Positions 34,540 through 42,411 of a stretch of 64,000 bases of DNA are shown piece after piece. Origin of the DNA: Seonamhaeicola maritimus (GTDB lineage: Bacteria > Bacteroidota > Bacteroidia > Flavobacteriales > Flavobacteriaceae). The translations under genes were made by a program, and so were the position numbers. Numbering within the stretch: the stretch's first letter is position 1; every line of letters begins with the position of its first letter. The notes under the pieces are model-generated. The model had not been told where the DNA came from. It saw only the letters and a list, made by a program, of their open reading frames with translations, and ran no database searches. The stretch lies in contig NZ_VRKQ01000008.1 in assembly GCF_008056315.1 (NCBI RefSeq), forward strand, positions 248,001 through 312,000. The letters run 5' to 3'.

Positions 34540-35712
34540 ATGAGCAAGAAAAAACATTTTGAAACAGATGCCATACGTACCCAGTCTGAAAACACTCAAT
34601 TTTCAGAACATTCGGTGCCTATGTATTTAACCTCAGGTTTTGTATTTGATGATGCCGAGGAAATGCGTGCATCTTTTGCTGAGGAAAAGCAACGCGATTT
34701 ATATAGTAGGTATAGTAACCCTAATGTAAATGAGTTTGTAGAAAAAGTGTGCAAAATGGAAGGTGCTGAAGATGGTTTTGCTTTTGCAAGTGGAATGGCT
34801 GCGGTATTTTCAACATTTGCTACATTATTAGATGCTGGAGATCATGTAGTATCATGTAGTTCGGTATTTGGTGCTACGCATGGTTTATTCACCAAGTATT
34901 TTCCAAAATGGAATATTGAGTGCTCATATTTTAATATAAATGAAGTTGAAACAGTTGAAGATTTAATTCAACCAAACACAAAATTTATATACGCTGAAAC
35001 TCCAACTAATCCAGGGGTTGATGTGTTAGACATGGAGTTTTTGAGTTCAATCTGTAAAAAGCATAATTTATTACTTGTTATAGATAATTGCTTTGCAACG
35101 CCGTACTTGCAAAACCCCATAAAATTTGGAGCAGATTTAGTGATTCATTCTGCTACAAAATTAATGGACGGACAAGGGCGTGTTCTTGGTGGTATTACGG
35201 TTGGTAATAAAGAGTTAATTCGTGAGATTTATTTGTTTTCAAGACTTACAGGTCCTTCAATGAGTCCATTTAATGCATGGGTGTTGTCAAAGTCTTTAGA
35301 GACATTAGCGGTTAGGGTTGAAAAGCATTGTGAAAATGCTTTAAAACTTGCTGAGTATTTAGAATCGCATCCTAAAGTAAAATGGGTGAAATATCCATTT
35401 TTGAAGTCCCACCCCAAGTACGAAGTAGCTAAAAAACAAATGAGATTAGGGGGAAGTATTGTGGCTTTTGAAGTAGAGGGCGGTATTGAAGGTGGTCGTA
35501 ACTTTTTTGATAATATAAAAATGTGTTCCCTGTCTGCTAATTTAGGAGACACAAGAACTATTGTAACACATCCAGCGAGTACCACGCATGCAAAGGTAGA
35601 GCCTGAAGTAAAAGCTGCAGTAGGTATTACAGATGGAACGGTACGTTGTTCTTTAGGTTTAGAACATATAGATGATATTATAGCTGATATAGAACAAGCT
35701 TTAGATAGTTAA
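34540..35712 (+). CDS. metZ: O-succinyl/O-acetylhomoserine sulfhydrylase or cystathionine gamma-synthase-like enzyme
   Basis: A 390-residue PLP enzyme of the Cys/Met family, shorter than MetY and closer to the MetZ/MetB group: VPMYLTSGFVFDDAEEM, YSRYSNPNVNEF, FASGMAAVFSTFATLL, CSSVFGATHGLF, and the PLP Lys in HSATKLMDGQGRVLGG. It lies four bases after the triple-fusion gene. With MetY already present, the cell has two potential homoserine-ester sulfhydrylases. Whether this one uses sulfide or cysteine is not visible; the GATHGL phrase leans toward MetZ. Same riboswitch-controlled transcript is likely. Confidence 0.82.
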   Translation: MSKKKHFETDAIRTQSENTQFSEHSVPMYLTSGFVFDDAEEMRASFAEEKQRDLYSRYSNPNVNEFVEKVCKMEGAEDGFAFASGMAAVFSTFATLLDAGDHVVSCSSVFGATHGLFTKYFPKWNIECSYFNINEVETVEDLIQPNTKFIYAETPTNPGVDVLDMEFLSSICKKHNLLLVIDNCFATPYLQNPIKFGADLVIHSATKLMDGQGRVLGGITVGNKELIREIYLFSRLTGPSMSPFNAWVLSKSLETLAVRVEKHCENALKLAEYLESHPKVKWVKYPFLKSHPKYEVAKKQMRLGGSIVAFEVEGGIEGGRNFFDNIKMCSLSANLGDTRTIVTHPASTTHAKVEPEVKAAVGITDGTVRCSLGLEHIDDIIADIEQALDS

Positions 35713-35713
35713 A

Positions 35714-36502
35714 ATGAGATTATTTACAGTAGATTCATTTACAGATACACCTTTTAAAGGAAATCCGGCAGCTGTTTGTGTTTTGGAAAGACCACTTACC
35801 GAAGAGCAACATATTGATATTGCACAAGAAATGAACTTGTCTGAAACGGCTTTTGTGTATTTAAAAGATGGTGTTTATCAGTTAAGATGGTTTACTCCAG
35901 AGTGTGAGATAGAGTTGTGTGGGCATGCTACATTGGCAACCGCTAAAGTTTTATTCGATAAATATAAAGTTGAAAAAGAAGTTTTAGAGTTTAATACTCT
36001 AAGTGGTATTCTAACGGTTAAAAAATCTGGAAATCTATTAGAGATGAATTTCCCAATTGGGAAGTTAATCGAAGTCTCTAATAATGATGTTTTGATTGAA
36101 TCTGCATTACATGAGAAAATTATAGCTATTTCTGAAAATGATCAATGGTATTTAGTGGAGTTAGAAAGCGATAAGGTTTTAAGAATACTGCAGCCAAATT
36201 TCAATGCATTGCTTGAACATCCAAAGAGTAAATTTATTGTAACAGCAAAGTCGGACGATAGTGCGTTCGATTTTATTTCAAGATTTTTTGTGCCAGATTA
36301 CGGTATCAATGAAGACCCTGTTACCGGTTCTGCGCATTGCTACTTAGCTAGTTATTGGAGTGAAAAACTGTCAAAGAAAACAGTAACTGGTTATCAAGCC
36401 TCAAAACGTGGTGGTATTGTTGAATGCGAAGTGGCTGATAATGATAGAGTATTGTTACGAGGCGATTGCGTAGTGATGAGTGAGGTGCTTTTTGAGTGGT
36501 AA
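35714..36502 (+). CDS. PhzF-family epimerase/isomerase-like protein
   Basis: A 262-residue member of the PhzF fold (diaminopimelate-epimerase-like duplicated hot-dog). Catalytic Glu is in MNLSETAFV near residue 45. ELCGHATLATAKVL and the C-terminal YGINEDPVTGSAHCYLA are the typical substrate-loop motifs. It begins one base after the metZ stop and ends the methionine operon; a terminator follows 18 bases later. Physiological substrate unknown. Most bacterial PhzF-like proteins are uncharacterised isomerases, and a role in methionine metabolism is only suggested by position. Confidence 0.87.
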   Translation: MRLFTVDSFTDTPFKGNPAAVCVLERPLTEEQHIDIAQEMNLSETAFVYLKDGVYQLRWFTPECEIELCGHATLATAKVLFDKYKVEKEVLEFNTLSGILTVKKSGNLLEMNFPIGKLIEVSNNDVLIESALHEKIIAISENDQWYLVELESDKVLRILQPNFNALLEHPKSKFIVTAKSDDSAFDFISRFFVPDYGINEDPVTGSAHCYLASYWSEKLSKKTVTGYQASKRGGIVECEVADNDRVLLRGDCVVMSEVLFEW

Positions 36503-36520
36503 AGTAATAGAATCTTAATA

Positions 36521-36560
36521 AAAAAAAGAGGCCCCACTAAAGAATGGAACCTCTTTTTTT
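36521..36560. terminator. Bidirectional terminator between phzF-like and T9SS genes
   Basis: A-tract plus GAGG (36521-36531) pairs with CCTC plus T-tract (36550-36560); an inner CCA/TGG extends the stem. The genes on both sides converge on it. Confidence 0.88.
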
Positions 36561-36575
36561 GGTATGAATTTGCGA

Positions 36576-38435
36576 TTAATCCACTATGAATTTTTTTACT
36601 TCAGAACCGTTGACGGAGTTAATTCTTAAAAGGTAAATTCCAGAATTTAAATCTGATACATTGATGGTTCCCCCGTTAGAAACCGAACCTTTTAATAAGG
36701 CTTTGCCTTGAATGTTATAAATGTCATATTTAGATGTGTCATCTAGATTGTCTAATTTTAAAAAACCTTGTCTTGCGGGGTTAGGATAGATTTTAACAGA
36801 GTTTCTTAAAGATTCTTCTCCAGTTGAAGTTAATAAACTTCCAGCAGGTACAACCTGGAAACCATGATATAATGTGCTAATGCCTGCAAAATTTTGAGCA
36901 GCAAAAATTTGTAATACGGCAGGTTCAGGATTGTTAGCCGTTCCGTGATTCGCAACCGTGTAATTCACTGTTTCGGTTACTTCGGCTCCACCTATGGCCA
37001 CATTATCTATATTAAGATTAGGCCCAACAGCTAGACCTCCATTATTTATGGCATATCGAAGAACCACTCTTCCAAAACCTGAAGTGTTAAACTCTGTGAT
37101 ACCAGAATAGGATACTTCAATAGCTAAGACTTCACCTATTTCTATTTGATTAGATCGGGATGTTTTAAAGGCATCTACAGTCATGCCGTTAATTTTATCG
37201 ATAGAAACGGCTTGAGGAATAGGTGTGCCAATTTCAATATCAACTTCATCAAATATGGTGTTGTTTTCATCCGATGTGGCTCTAATTTGTACGGTGCCTT
37301 GGCTCACGCCTGTTACATTACCGCTCTGGTCAACGGTTGCTATGGCATCATCACTACTAGACCATGTTACTGCAGGATTATCGGCGTTTGCTGGTAAAAC
37401 AGAAGCAGTTAATTGTTCTGATTCTCCAACCTCGAATACACTATCTTCTGGTGATACTGAAATTGAAGTTACAGGAATGGCATACCATGTTACAATGGTT
37501 ATTTCGCTAGTGGCCATTAAAGTGTTGTTTATGCTGCTCGTTGCCGTAATGGTCGCAGATTGTCCTATGCTGCCTTCAGCTGTTATAACCCCATCCTGAT
37601 CTACAGATATGATTAGGTCATTTGAAGAACTCCAAGTGACACTTGGGTTTCCATTTACCGGCGTCATTATTGTCTCCATCTGTAGGGAAGTCCCTGTTCT
37701 GATATCTCCTGGGCTAGGGTTAAGAGATAAATTGGTAGGGTCGCCGTATGGCCTAATTTCTTCAGGTAATTGAAGCGCTAAATCCGTACTTTGGTTATTT
37801 ATATTATGAGGCAGATAAGAAGTATCATAAAAAGTTATATAGTCTACTACTGCAGTTCCAGATCTTCCTTTTAAATAAAAGGTGTATTCTTCACCTTCAA
37901 TAAAGTTATAAAATACGCCATTGTTCCCATTATGTTCTAAGTTGATACAGGTTCCCCATTTGTTGGCTCCTCTACCGAATAATTTATGGAAAGTCTTAAG
38001 GTCAGTTTCTGAGTATTGAGCGGATCCACTTGTGAAGTTTCCTTCCATTTTTATGAAGAAGTCGTTTCGCTTATCAGCTAATTCTCCATCTCTTAAGGGT
38101 GAGTGCATGCGCATTGCTAATTGGTAAGTTCCTGTCTTTTGGCATGTGAACTTGTACTCTAATTCACTACCCGCTCCTAACCATGGGCCAGAGTATTCAA
38201 GATAGGAGTCGTTGACCGGGTCTGGAGAAGATCCAACGTTCGTTAAATATTTTAAATAATCTGGGTCGCTAGGTGTCCTAACTGTCCAAAGGCCTGCGAG
38301 AGGTGTGTCCGTATCTTCAGCTTCAAAGACAATATAATCAGGTCCGTATTTAAGGGTGTTTTGTGCTATTGATCTTGTTGAAAACAAGCTTAAAAATATT
38401 CCAATAGTTAGAATAAGTGTTGTTTTTTTAGTCAT
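36576..38435 (-). CDS. Secreted protein with two Ig-like Big_2 domains and a T9SS sorting domain
   Basis: A 619-residue secreted protein. It has a signal peptide ending near SIAQ (residues 1-25). An N-terminal beta-rich carbohydrate-binding-like domain follows (YIVFEAEDTDTPLAGLW, then LEYKFTCQKTGTYQLAMRMHS). Two Big_2 Ig-like repeats come next, each with a VTWSSSND/D-type core and a GxVT or GVIT turn, at about residues 235-315 and 320-402. After another beta domain comes a C-terminal type IX secretion type-A sorting domain beginning near IYPNPARQG and ending FIVD. It is therefore exported by T9SS to the surface. No catalytic domain is recognised, so binding of a polysaccharide is an inference. 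Convergent with the methionine operon. Confidence 0.83.
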   Translation of the reverse strand: MTKKTTLILTIGIFLSLFSTRSIAQNTLKYGPDYIVFEAEDTDTPLAGLWTVRTPSDPDYLKYLTNVGSSPDPVNDSYLEYSGPWLGAGSELEYKFTCQKTGTYQLAMRMHSPLRDGELADKRNDFFIKMEGNFTSGSAQYSETDLKTFHKLFGRGANKWGTCINLEHNGNNGVFYNFIEGEEYTFYLKGRSGTAVVDYITFYDTSYLPHNINNQSTDLALQLPEEIRPYGDPTNLSLNPSPGDIRTGTSLQMETIMTPVNGNPSVTWSSSNDLIISVDQDGVITAEGSIGQSATITATSSINNTLMATSEITIVTWYAIPVTSISVSPEDSVFEVGESEQLTASVLPANADNPAVTWSSSDDAIATVDQSGNVTGVSQGTVQIRATSDENNTIFDEVDIEIGTPIPQAVSIDKINGMTVDAFKTSRSNQIEIGEVLAIEVSYSGITEFNTSGFGRVVLRYAINNGGLAVGPNLNIDNVAIGGAEVTETVNYTVANHGTANNPEPAVLQIFAAQNFAGISTLYHGFQVVPAGSLLTSTGEESLRNSVKIYPNPARQGFLKLDNLDDTSKYDIYNIQGKALLKGSVSNGGTINVSDLNSGIYLLRINSVNGSEVKKFIVD

Positions 38436-38602
38436 TGCTTGATTTATGTTAGTTTAGAATGTGAAATTAGTTTTATATGTGAAACTTTTTGAACTTAAAA
38501 GGTTTAATTTGGAGCACATATGTTTTGCGGTTAGGTTTTTATCGGTTTTTATCTGTGTTTTGTCTATAAATGGACGTATTCTATCACATGTAGAGGCTTC
38601 GC

Positions 38603-38634
38603 TTGAAGTTTCTTGCTTGTTTTATTTATATTAG
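38603..38634 (+). promoter_or_regulatory. Candidate promoter of the Rrf2 regulator gene
   Basis: TTG at 38603-38605 and TATATTAG at 38627-38634 (one mismatch to TAnnTTTG) are 21 bases apart. The ATG at 38639 follows five bases later, so the transcript would have almost no leader. Confidence 0.4.
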
Positions 38635-38638
38635 CAAC

Positions 38639-39058
38639 ATGCTTTCTAAAAAAACCAAATATGGCTTAAAGGCCTTAACTTATATTGCGAGAAGCGAAGG
38701 TGATGCACCAGTTCAAGTTGGAGAAATTGCTAAAAGTGAAAACATTCCTCAAAAGTTTTTGGAAAGTATACTACTTACCCTAAGGAAGGCTGGTATTTTG
38801 GGGTCTAAAAAAGGAAAACATGGTGGTTATTATCTCAGGAGCGAGCCTTCTGAAGTTAAAATGACCGATGTAATGCGTGTTTTAGAAGGTCCTATAGCTA
38901 TGGTGCCCTGTGTGAGTTTGAATTATTACGAAAAATGTGATGATTGTCCAGATGAGCATAAATGCAGTGTGCATAAATTAATGATTGAGGTACGCGATAG
39001 TACTTTGAAGGTCTTCCGAAATACGACTTTAGAGGATTTAGCCTTGAAAGATTCCTAA
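38639..39058 (+). CDS. Rrf2-family transcriptional regulator, candidate cysteine/sulfur regulator
   Basis: A 139-residue winged-helix regulator. The start at 38639 gives the family N-terminus MLSKKTKYGLKALTYIA; an upstream TTG at 38603 would add 12 residues with no counterpart. DNA-binding helices surround IPQKFLESILLTLRKAGILGS and the wing KGKHGGYYL. Four Cys (91, 100, 103, 109) lie where IscR and NsrR hold an iron-sulfur cluster, so metal or cluster sensing is possible. It is followed in the same orientation by the sulfate-reduction cluster, and inverted repeats lie in the 150-base gap. By analogy with CymR, which belongs to the same family, control of cysteine genes is inferred. Confidence 0.85.
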   Translation: MLSKKTKYGLKALTYIARSEGDAPVQVGEIAKSENIPQKFLESILLTLRKAGILGSKKGKHGGYYLRSEPSEVKMTDVMRVLEGPIAMVPCVSLNYYEKCDDCPDEHKCSVHKLMIEVRDSTLKVFRNTTLEDLALKDS

Positions 39059-39080
39059 AAAATTAAGAATTTACTACTTA

Positions 39081-39101
39081 TTTTAGGTTAATTACCTAAA
39101 A
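39081..39101. promoter_or_regulatory. Palindromic candidate operator upstream of the cys operon
   Basis: Perfect arms TTTTAGGT (39081-39088) and ACCTAAAA (39094-39101) around TAATT, between the Rrf2 gene and the cys promoter. A dimeric regulator such as the adjacent Rrf2 protein is the obvious candidate. With the hairpin and no T-run it is less likely to be a terminator. Confidence 0.5.
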
Positions 39102-39136
39102 AATATTCCATTATTCTAAAAAGTTGTTAAAGCTAC

Positions 39137-39187
39137 TTGTCATGTTATAAAAAGTATTACTTTTGTATTTCCTATTAAATTGGTAGG
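39137..39187 (+). promoter_or_regulatory. Promoter and possible operator of the sulfate-assimilation operon
   Basis: TTG at 39137-39139 and TACTTTTG at 39158-39165 (exact TAnnTTTG) are 18 bases apart. An imperfect inverted repeat with CCTA and TAGG ends (39171-39187) lies over the expected transcription start, where a bound repressor would block initiation. Confidence 0.55.
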
Positions 39188-39208
39188 ATTAATGTAATAT
39201 AACGACAA

Positions 39209-39466
39209 ATGATAGCGCAAATGTTACTAAAGAGTAAAGAAAAATCTACTTATAAAGAAGATAGTGCTGGTGAAAAACCAATTAGAAGTGTAGCCAAAGC
39301 ACTTAGTTGGAGGATTGTTGGAACCTTAGATACCTTGGTGGTATCTTATGTGTTAACTGGTAGAATATCATTAGCGGCTTCCATAGCTTCTGTAGATTTT
39401 GTAACAAAGTTAATTTTATACTTTTTTCACGAACGTGCGTGGAATGTTATTAAATGGGGAAAATAA
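39209..39466 (+). CDS. DUF2061 small membrane protein
   Basis: An 85-residue protein with an N-terminal charged region and two hydrophobic segments (about residues 35-52 and 55-72). The DUF2061 signature reads RSVAKALSWRIVGTLDTLVVSY and ends FFHERAWNVIKWGK. The function of this family is not established. It is the first gene after the cys promoter, five bases upstream of cysH, so a role in sulfur uptake or assimilation is suggested by context; no sulfate permease is otherwise seen in the cluster. Confidence 0.8.
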   Translation: MIAQMLLKSKEKSTYKEDSAGEKPIRSVAKALSWRIVGTLDTLVVSYVLTGRISLAASIASVDFVTKLILYFFHERAWNVIKWGK

Positions 39467-39470
39467 ATAG

Positions 39471-40097
39471 ATGAGTATGTTTACAGAACAACAAATAGAA
39501 GAATTAAATAAGGCATTTGAAAATGCTTCGCCTTCAGAAATTATCAATAAAGCTATTGAGTTAAGTGCTGAAGCTGTGGTAACCACCAATTTTAGACCTT
39601 ATGAGGCAGCTATATTACATGCTGTTAATTCAGAAGTAAATAATATTCCGGTGGTATGGTGTGATACAGGTTATAATACACCACAAACATATCGTCATGC
39701 AGAAGAGGTAATTGCAGGTCTAAAATTAAATGTGTTTTTATATGTGCCTAAGCAAACATCGGCTCATAGAGATGTAGTTTTAGGTATACCGGGTGTAGAT
39801 GACCCCAAACATGCATTATTTACTGAGCAGGTTAAACTTGAACCATTTAAACGTGCTATGGAAGAGCATAAACCAAAAGTGTGGTTTACTAATTTGCGCC
39901 TGGGACAAACAGCATTTAGAAACAGTATAGGTATTTTTAGTTTAAGTGCAGATGGTACTTTAAAAGTGAGTCCTTTTTATTACTGGTCTGATGAAAAATT
40001 AGACACCTATTTAGAAGAAAATAATTTATCGAATGAATTTAAATATTTCGATCCAACTAAAGCATTAGCAAATAGAGAGTGTGGTTTACACGCTTAA
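39471..40097 (+). CDS. cysH: Phosphoadenylyl-sulfate (PAPS/APS) reductase
   Basis: Reduces activated sulfate to sulfite with thioredoxin-type thiols. It is 208 residues long with the adenylyl-sulfate-binding fold: TTNFRPYEAAILHAV near the N-terminus, VVWCDTGYNTPQTYRHAE, and the C-terminal catalytic ECGLH (Cys204). The paired CC and CxxC motifs that bind the [4Fe-4S] cluster of APS reductases are absent, which by motif makes it PAPS-type. However, no APS kinase (cysC) lies in this cluster, so the true substrate is open. It starts four bases after the DUF2061 gene. Confidence 0.88.
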   Translation: MSMFTEQQIEELNKAFENASPSEIINKAIELSAEAVVTTNFRPYEAAILHAVNSEVNNIPVVWCDTGYNTPQTYRHAEEVIAGLKLNVFLYVPKQTSAHRDVVLGIPGVDDPKHALFTEQVKLEPFKRAMEEHKPKVWFTNLRLGQTAFRNSIGIFSLSADGTLKVSPFYYWSDEKLDTYLEENNLSNEFKYFDPTKALANRECGLHA

Positions 40098-40107
40098 AAA
40101 CAAGATT

Positions 40108-41013
40108 ATGAGTAAAGATACAGCACATATCAATTCACTAGAAAACGAGGCGATATATATTATGAGAGAAGTAGCAGCACAATTTGAAAAACCTGTGTTG
40201 TTATTTTCAGGAGGAAAAGATTCTATAACATTGGTAAGATTAGCGGTTAAAGCATTTTATCCTGCTAAAATTCCATTCCCACTAATGCATATTGATACCG
40301 GGCATAACTTCCCTGAAACTATAGAATTTAGAGATAGATTGGTTGAAGAATTAGGTTTAGAGTTAATTGTTAGAAATGTACAGGATTCTATTGATCAAGG
40401 AAAAGTAAAAGAAGAGTCTGGTAGATATGCTAGTAGAAATATGTTGCAAACTACTACGCTTTTAGATGCTATTGAAGAGTTTAAGTTTGATGCTTGTATT
40501 GGTGGTGCACGTAGAGATGAAGAAAAAGCAAGAGCTAAAGAACGCATTTTTTCAGTTCGTGATGATTTCGGACAATGGGATGAGAAAAACCAAAGACCTG
40601 AATTATTTGATATGTTGAATGGAGAAATTGAGCACGGACAAAATGTGCGAGTATTTCCAATTTCAAACTGGACTGAGTTAGACGTTTGGTCTTATATAGA
40701 AAAAGAGGATATTGAAATTCCTTCAATTTATTTTGCTCATAAACGTAAAGTGTTTTTAAGAGACGGATTGATTTGGTCTGCTGAAGACGGTGTGGTTTAT
40801 AGAGACGATGAAGAAGAAGTAATTGAAGAAATGGTCCGTTTTAGAACAGTTGGAGATATGAGTTGTACAGCAGCGGTGTTATCTGAGGCTGCAACAATTA
40901 CAAAAGTAGTTGAAGAAATTAGAGATTCTTCAATCTCAGAACGTGGTGCACGTATTGACGATAAACGTTCAGAGGCAGCCATGGAAAAACGCAAACAACA
41001 AGGTTATTTCTAA
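40108..41013 (+). CDS. cysD: Sulfate adenylyltransferase subunit 2
   Basis: ATP sulfurylase small subunit, forming APS from sulfate and ATP with the GTPase CysN. The PP-loop SGGKDSITLVRLA and the following HIDTGHNFPETIEFRD are typical, as are GGARRDEEKARAKER and the C-terminal RGARIDDKRSEAAMEKRK. I choose ATG 40108, giving 301 residues. A GTG at 40081 inside cysH would add nine residues without family support. The ATG lies ten bases after the cysH stop. A 53-base gap with a small hairpin separates it from cysN. Confidence 0.95.
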   Translation: MSKDTAHINSLENEAIYIMREVAAQFEKPVLLFSGGKDSITLVRLAVKAFYPAKIPFPLMHIDTGHNFPETIEFRDRLVEELGLELIVRNVQDSIDQGKVKEESGRYASRNMLQTTTLLDAIEEFKFDACIGGARRDEEKARAKERIFSVRDDFGQWDEKNQRPELFDMLNGEIEHGQNVRVFPISNWTELDVWSYIEKEDIEIPSIYFAHKRKVFLRDGLIWSAEDGVVYRDDEEEVIEEMVRFRTVGDMSCTAAVLSEAATITKVVEEIRDSSISERGARIDDKRSEAAMEKRKQQGYF

Positions 41014-41037
41014 AACAAATCATTAACAAAAAAACAC

Positions 41038-41055
41038 ACCTTCTTTTTTGAAGGT
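41038..41055 (+). promoter_or_regulatory. Intercistronic hairpin between cysD and cysN
   Basis: ACCTTC (41038-41043) and GAAGGT (41050-41055) pair around a T6 loop. There is no T-run afterward, so it may affect mRNA stability or the ratio of the two subunits rather than terminate. Confidence 0.45.
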
Positions 41056-41066
41056 TATTATATAAA

Positions 41067-42314
41067 ATGGAAGTATTAAAAATTGCAACAGCAGGAAGTG
41101 TAGATGACGGGAAAAGTACCTTAATAGGTAGAATTCTTTATGATACAAAATCATTAACTACAGATAAGCTTGAAGCTATTGAAAAAACAAGTAAACAACG
41201 TGGTTATGATTATTTAGATTTTTCATTGGCTACAGACGGATTAGTTGCTGAAAGAGAACAAGGAATTACAATTGATGTAGCTCATATTTACTTTTCAACA
41301 AAGAATAAAAGTTACATTATAGCTGATACCCCTGGACATGTTGAATATACCCGAAACATGGTTACCGGTGCATCAACGTCACAAGCGTCTATTATTTTAA
41401 TTGATGCTAGAAAAGGTGTAATTGAGCAAACAAATCGTCATTTCTTTATCAATAATTTATTGAGAATAAAAGATGTTGTAGTAGCTATTAATAAAATGGA
41501 CTTAGTTGATTATTCGGAAGAGGTTTATAATAATATTAAGGCAGATTTTGAAGAGTTAATGAGTAAAAGAGATTATCAAGGTCAAACCATTTCATTTATT
41601 CCAGTTAGTGCTTTAAAAGGAGATAATGTTGTGAATAAGTCTGATAAAATGTCTTGGTATGAAGGAGAATCATTATTAGAGCATTTAGAGAAATTAGATA
41701 AAGCTGATATTTTTAATGTAGGTACACCACGTTTCCCGGTTCAATATGTTATTCGTCCTAAGACAGAGGAATATCATGATTATAGAGGTTATGCAGGTAA
41801 AGTATACGGTGGTAATTTAAGTGTAGGTGATGATGTCGTAGTGTTACCATCTCAAACCAAATCTAAAATCAAGGAAATATATTTCTACGATGAAAAATTT
41901 GAAACAGCATCAAGACGATCATCAGTTACTATTACATTAGAAGATGATGTTAATGTGAGTAGAGGTGATATGATTGTTAAAGATGGTGATTTACCAACCA
42001 TAGAAAAGCAATTTACAGCTAATGTATGTTGGATGGATTCAAAACAATTAACACCAGGTGCTAAATATGTAGTACAACACGGTATTAATAAAGTGTTAGC
42101 AAAAGTAGATACAATACACCATAAAATTAATCCGGATTACTCTGGAATTGAAGAAGGTGTTAGTGGTTTAGGAATGAATGATATAGCTAAGGTGAGTTTT
42201 AGACTTAATAAGCCTATTTTTTATGATCAATTCAAAAATCATCGCACTAATGGGTCCTTTATCATAATCGATTCGCAATCTAACAGTACAGTTGGTGCCG
42301 GATTTATTCAATAA
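41067..42314 (+). CDS. cysN: Sulfate adenylyltransferase subunit 1 (GTPase)
   Basis: Regulatory GTPase partner of CysD, related to EF-Tu. G1 motif GSVDDGKSTLIGR, G3 DTPGH and G4 NKMD are intact, with the effector region QGITIDVAHIYFS. Length 415 is the stand-alone form; the APS-kinase domain found in CysNC fusions (about 630 residues) is missing. Beta-barrel domains follow the G domain from about residue 225. It is cytoplasmic and acts as a complex with CysD. Confidence 0.95.
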   Translation: MEVLKIATAGSVDDGKSTLIGRILYDTKSLTTDKLEAIEKTSKQRGYDYLDFSLATDGLVAEREQGITIDVAHIYFSTKNKSYIIADTPGHVEYTRNMVTGASTSQASIILIDARKGVIEQTNRHFFINNLLRIKDVVVAINKMDLVDYSEEVYNNIKADFEELMSKRDYQGQTISFIPVSALKGDNVVNKSDKMSWYEGESLLEHLEKLDKADIFNVGTPRFPVQYVIRPKTEEYHDYRGYAGKVYGGNLSVGDDVVVLPSQTKSKIKEIYFYDEKFETASRRSSVTITLEDDVNVSRGDMIVKDGDLPTIEKQFTANVCWMDSKQLTPGAKYVVQHGINKVLAKVDTIHHKINPDYSGIEEGVSGLGMNDIAKVSFRLNKPIFYDQFKNHRTNGSFIIIDSQSNSTVGAGFIQ

Positions 42315-42321
42315 AAAGAGA

Positions 42322-42340
42322 AAGCCTACCCAAAAGGCTT
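42322..42340 (+). promoter_or_regulatory. Small hairpin between cysN and the sulfite reductase gene
   Basis: AAGCCT (42322-42327) and AGGCTT (42335-42340) pair around seven bases, in a 97-base purine-rich gap. No T-run follows. Role unclear; an RNA-processing or stability element is possible. Confidence 0.35.
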
Positions 42341-42411
42341 AAAAGAAAGGGAAAGTAAAGAAAAACGGAAAACACTAAAAAATCCTTCTGTTTACAGGGG
42401 GTAGGAAAACA

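Noticed and set aside
35229-35585. Open frame of 118 codons on the minus strand inside the metZ-like gene
   Set aside because: Shadow of a conserved PLP enzyme; no promoter or ribosome-binding features.
37225-37599. Open frame of 124 codons on the plus strand inside the T9SS protein gene
   Set aside because: Antisense to the Big_2 repeats; the apparent protein follows the repeat structure of the real gene and has no recognisable domain.
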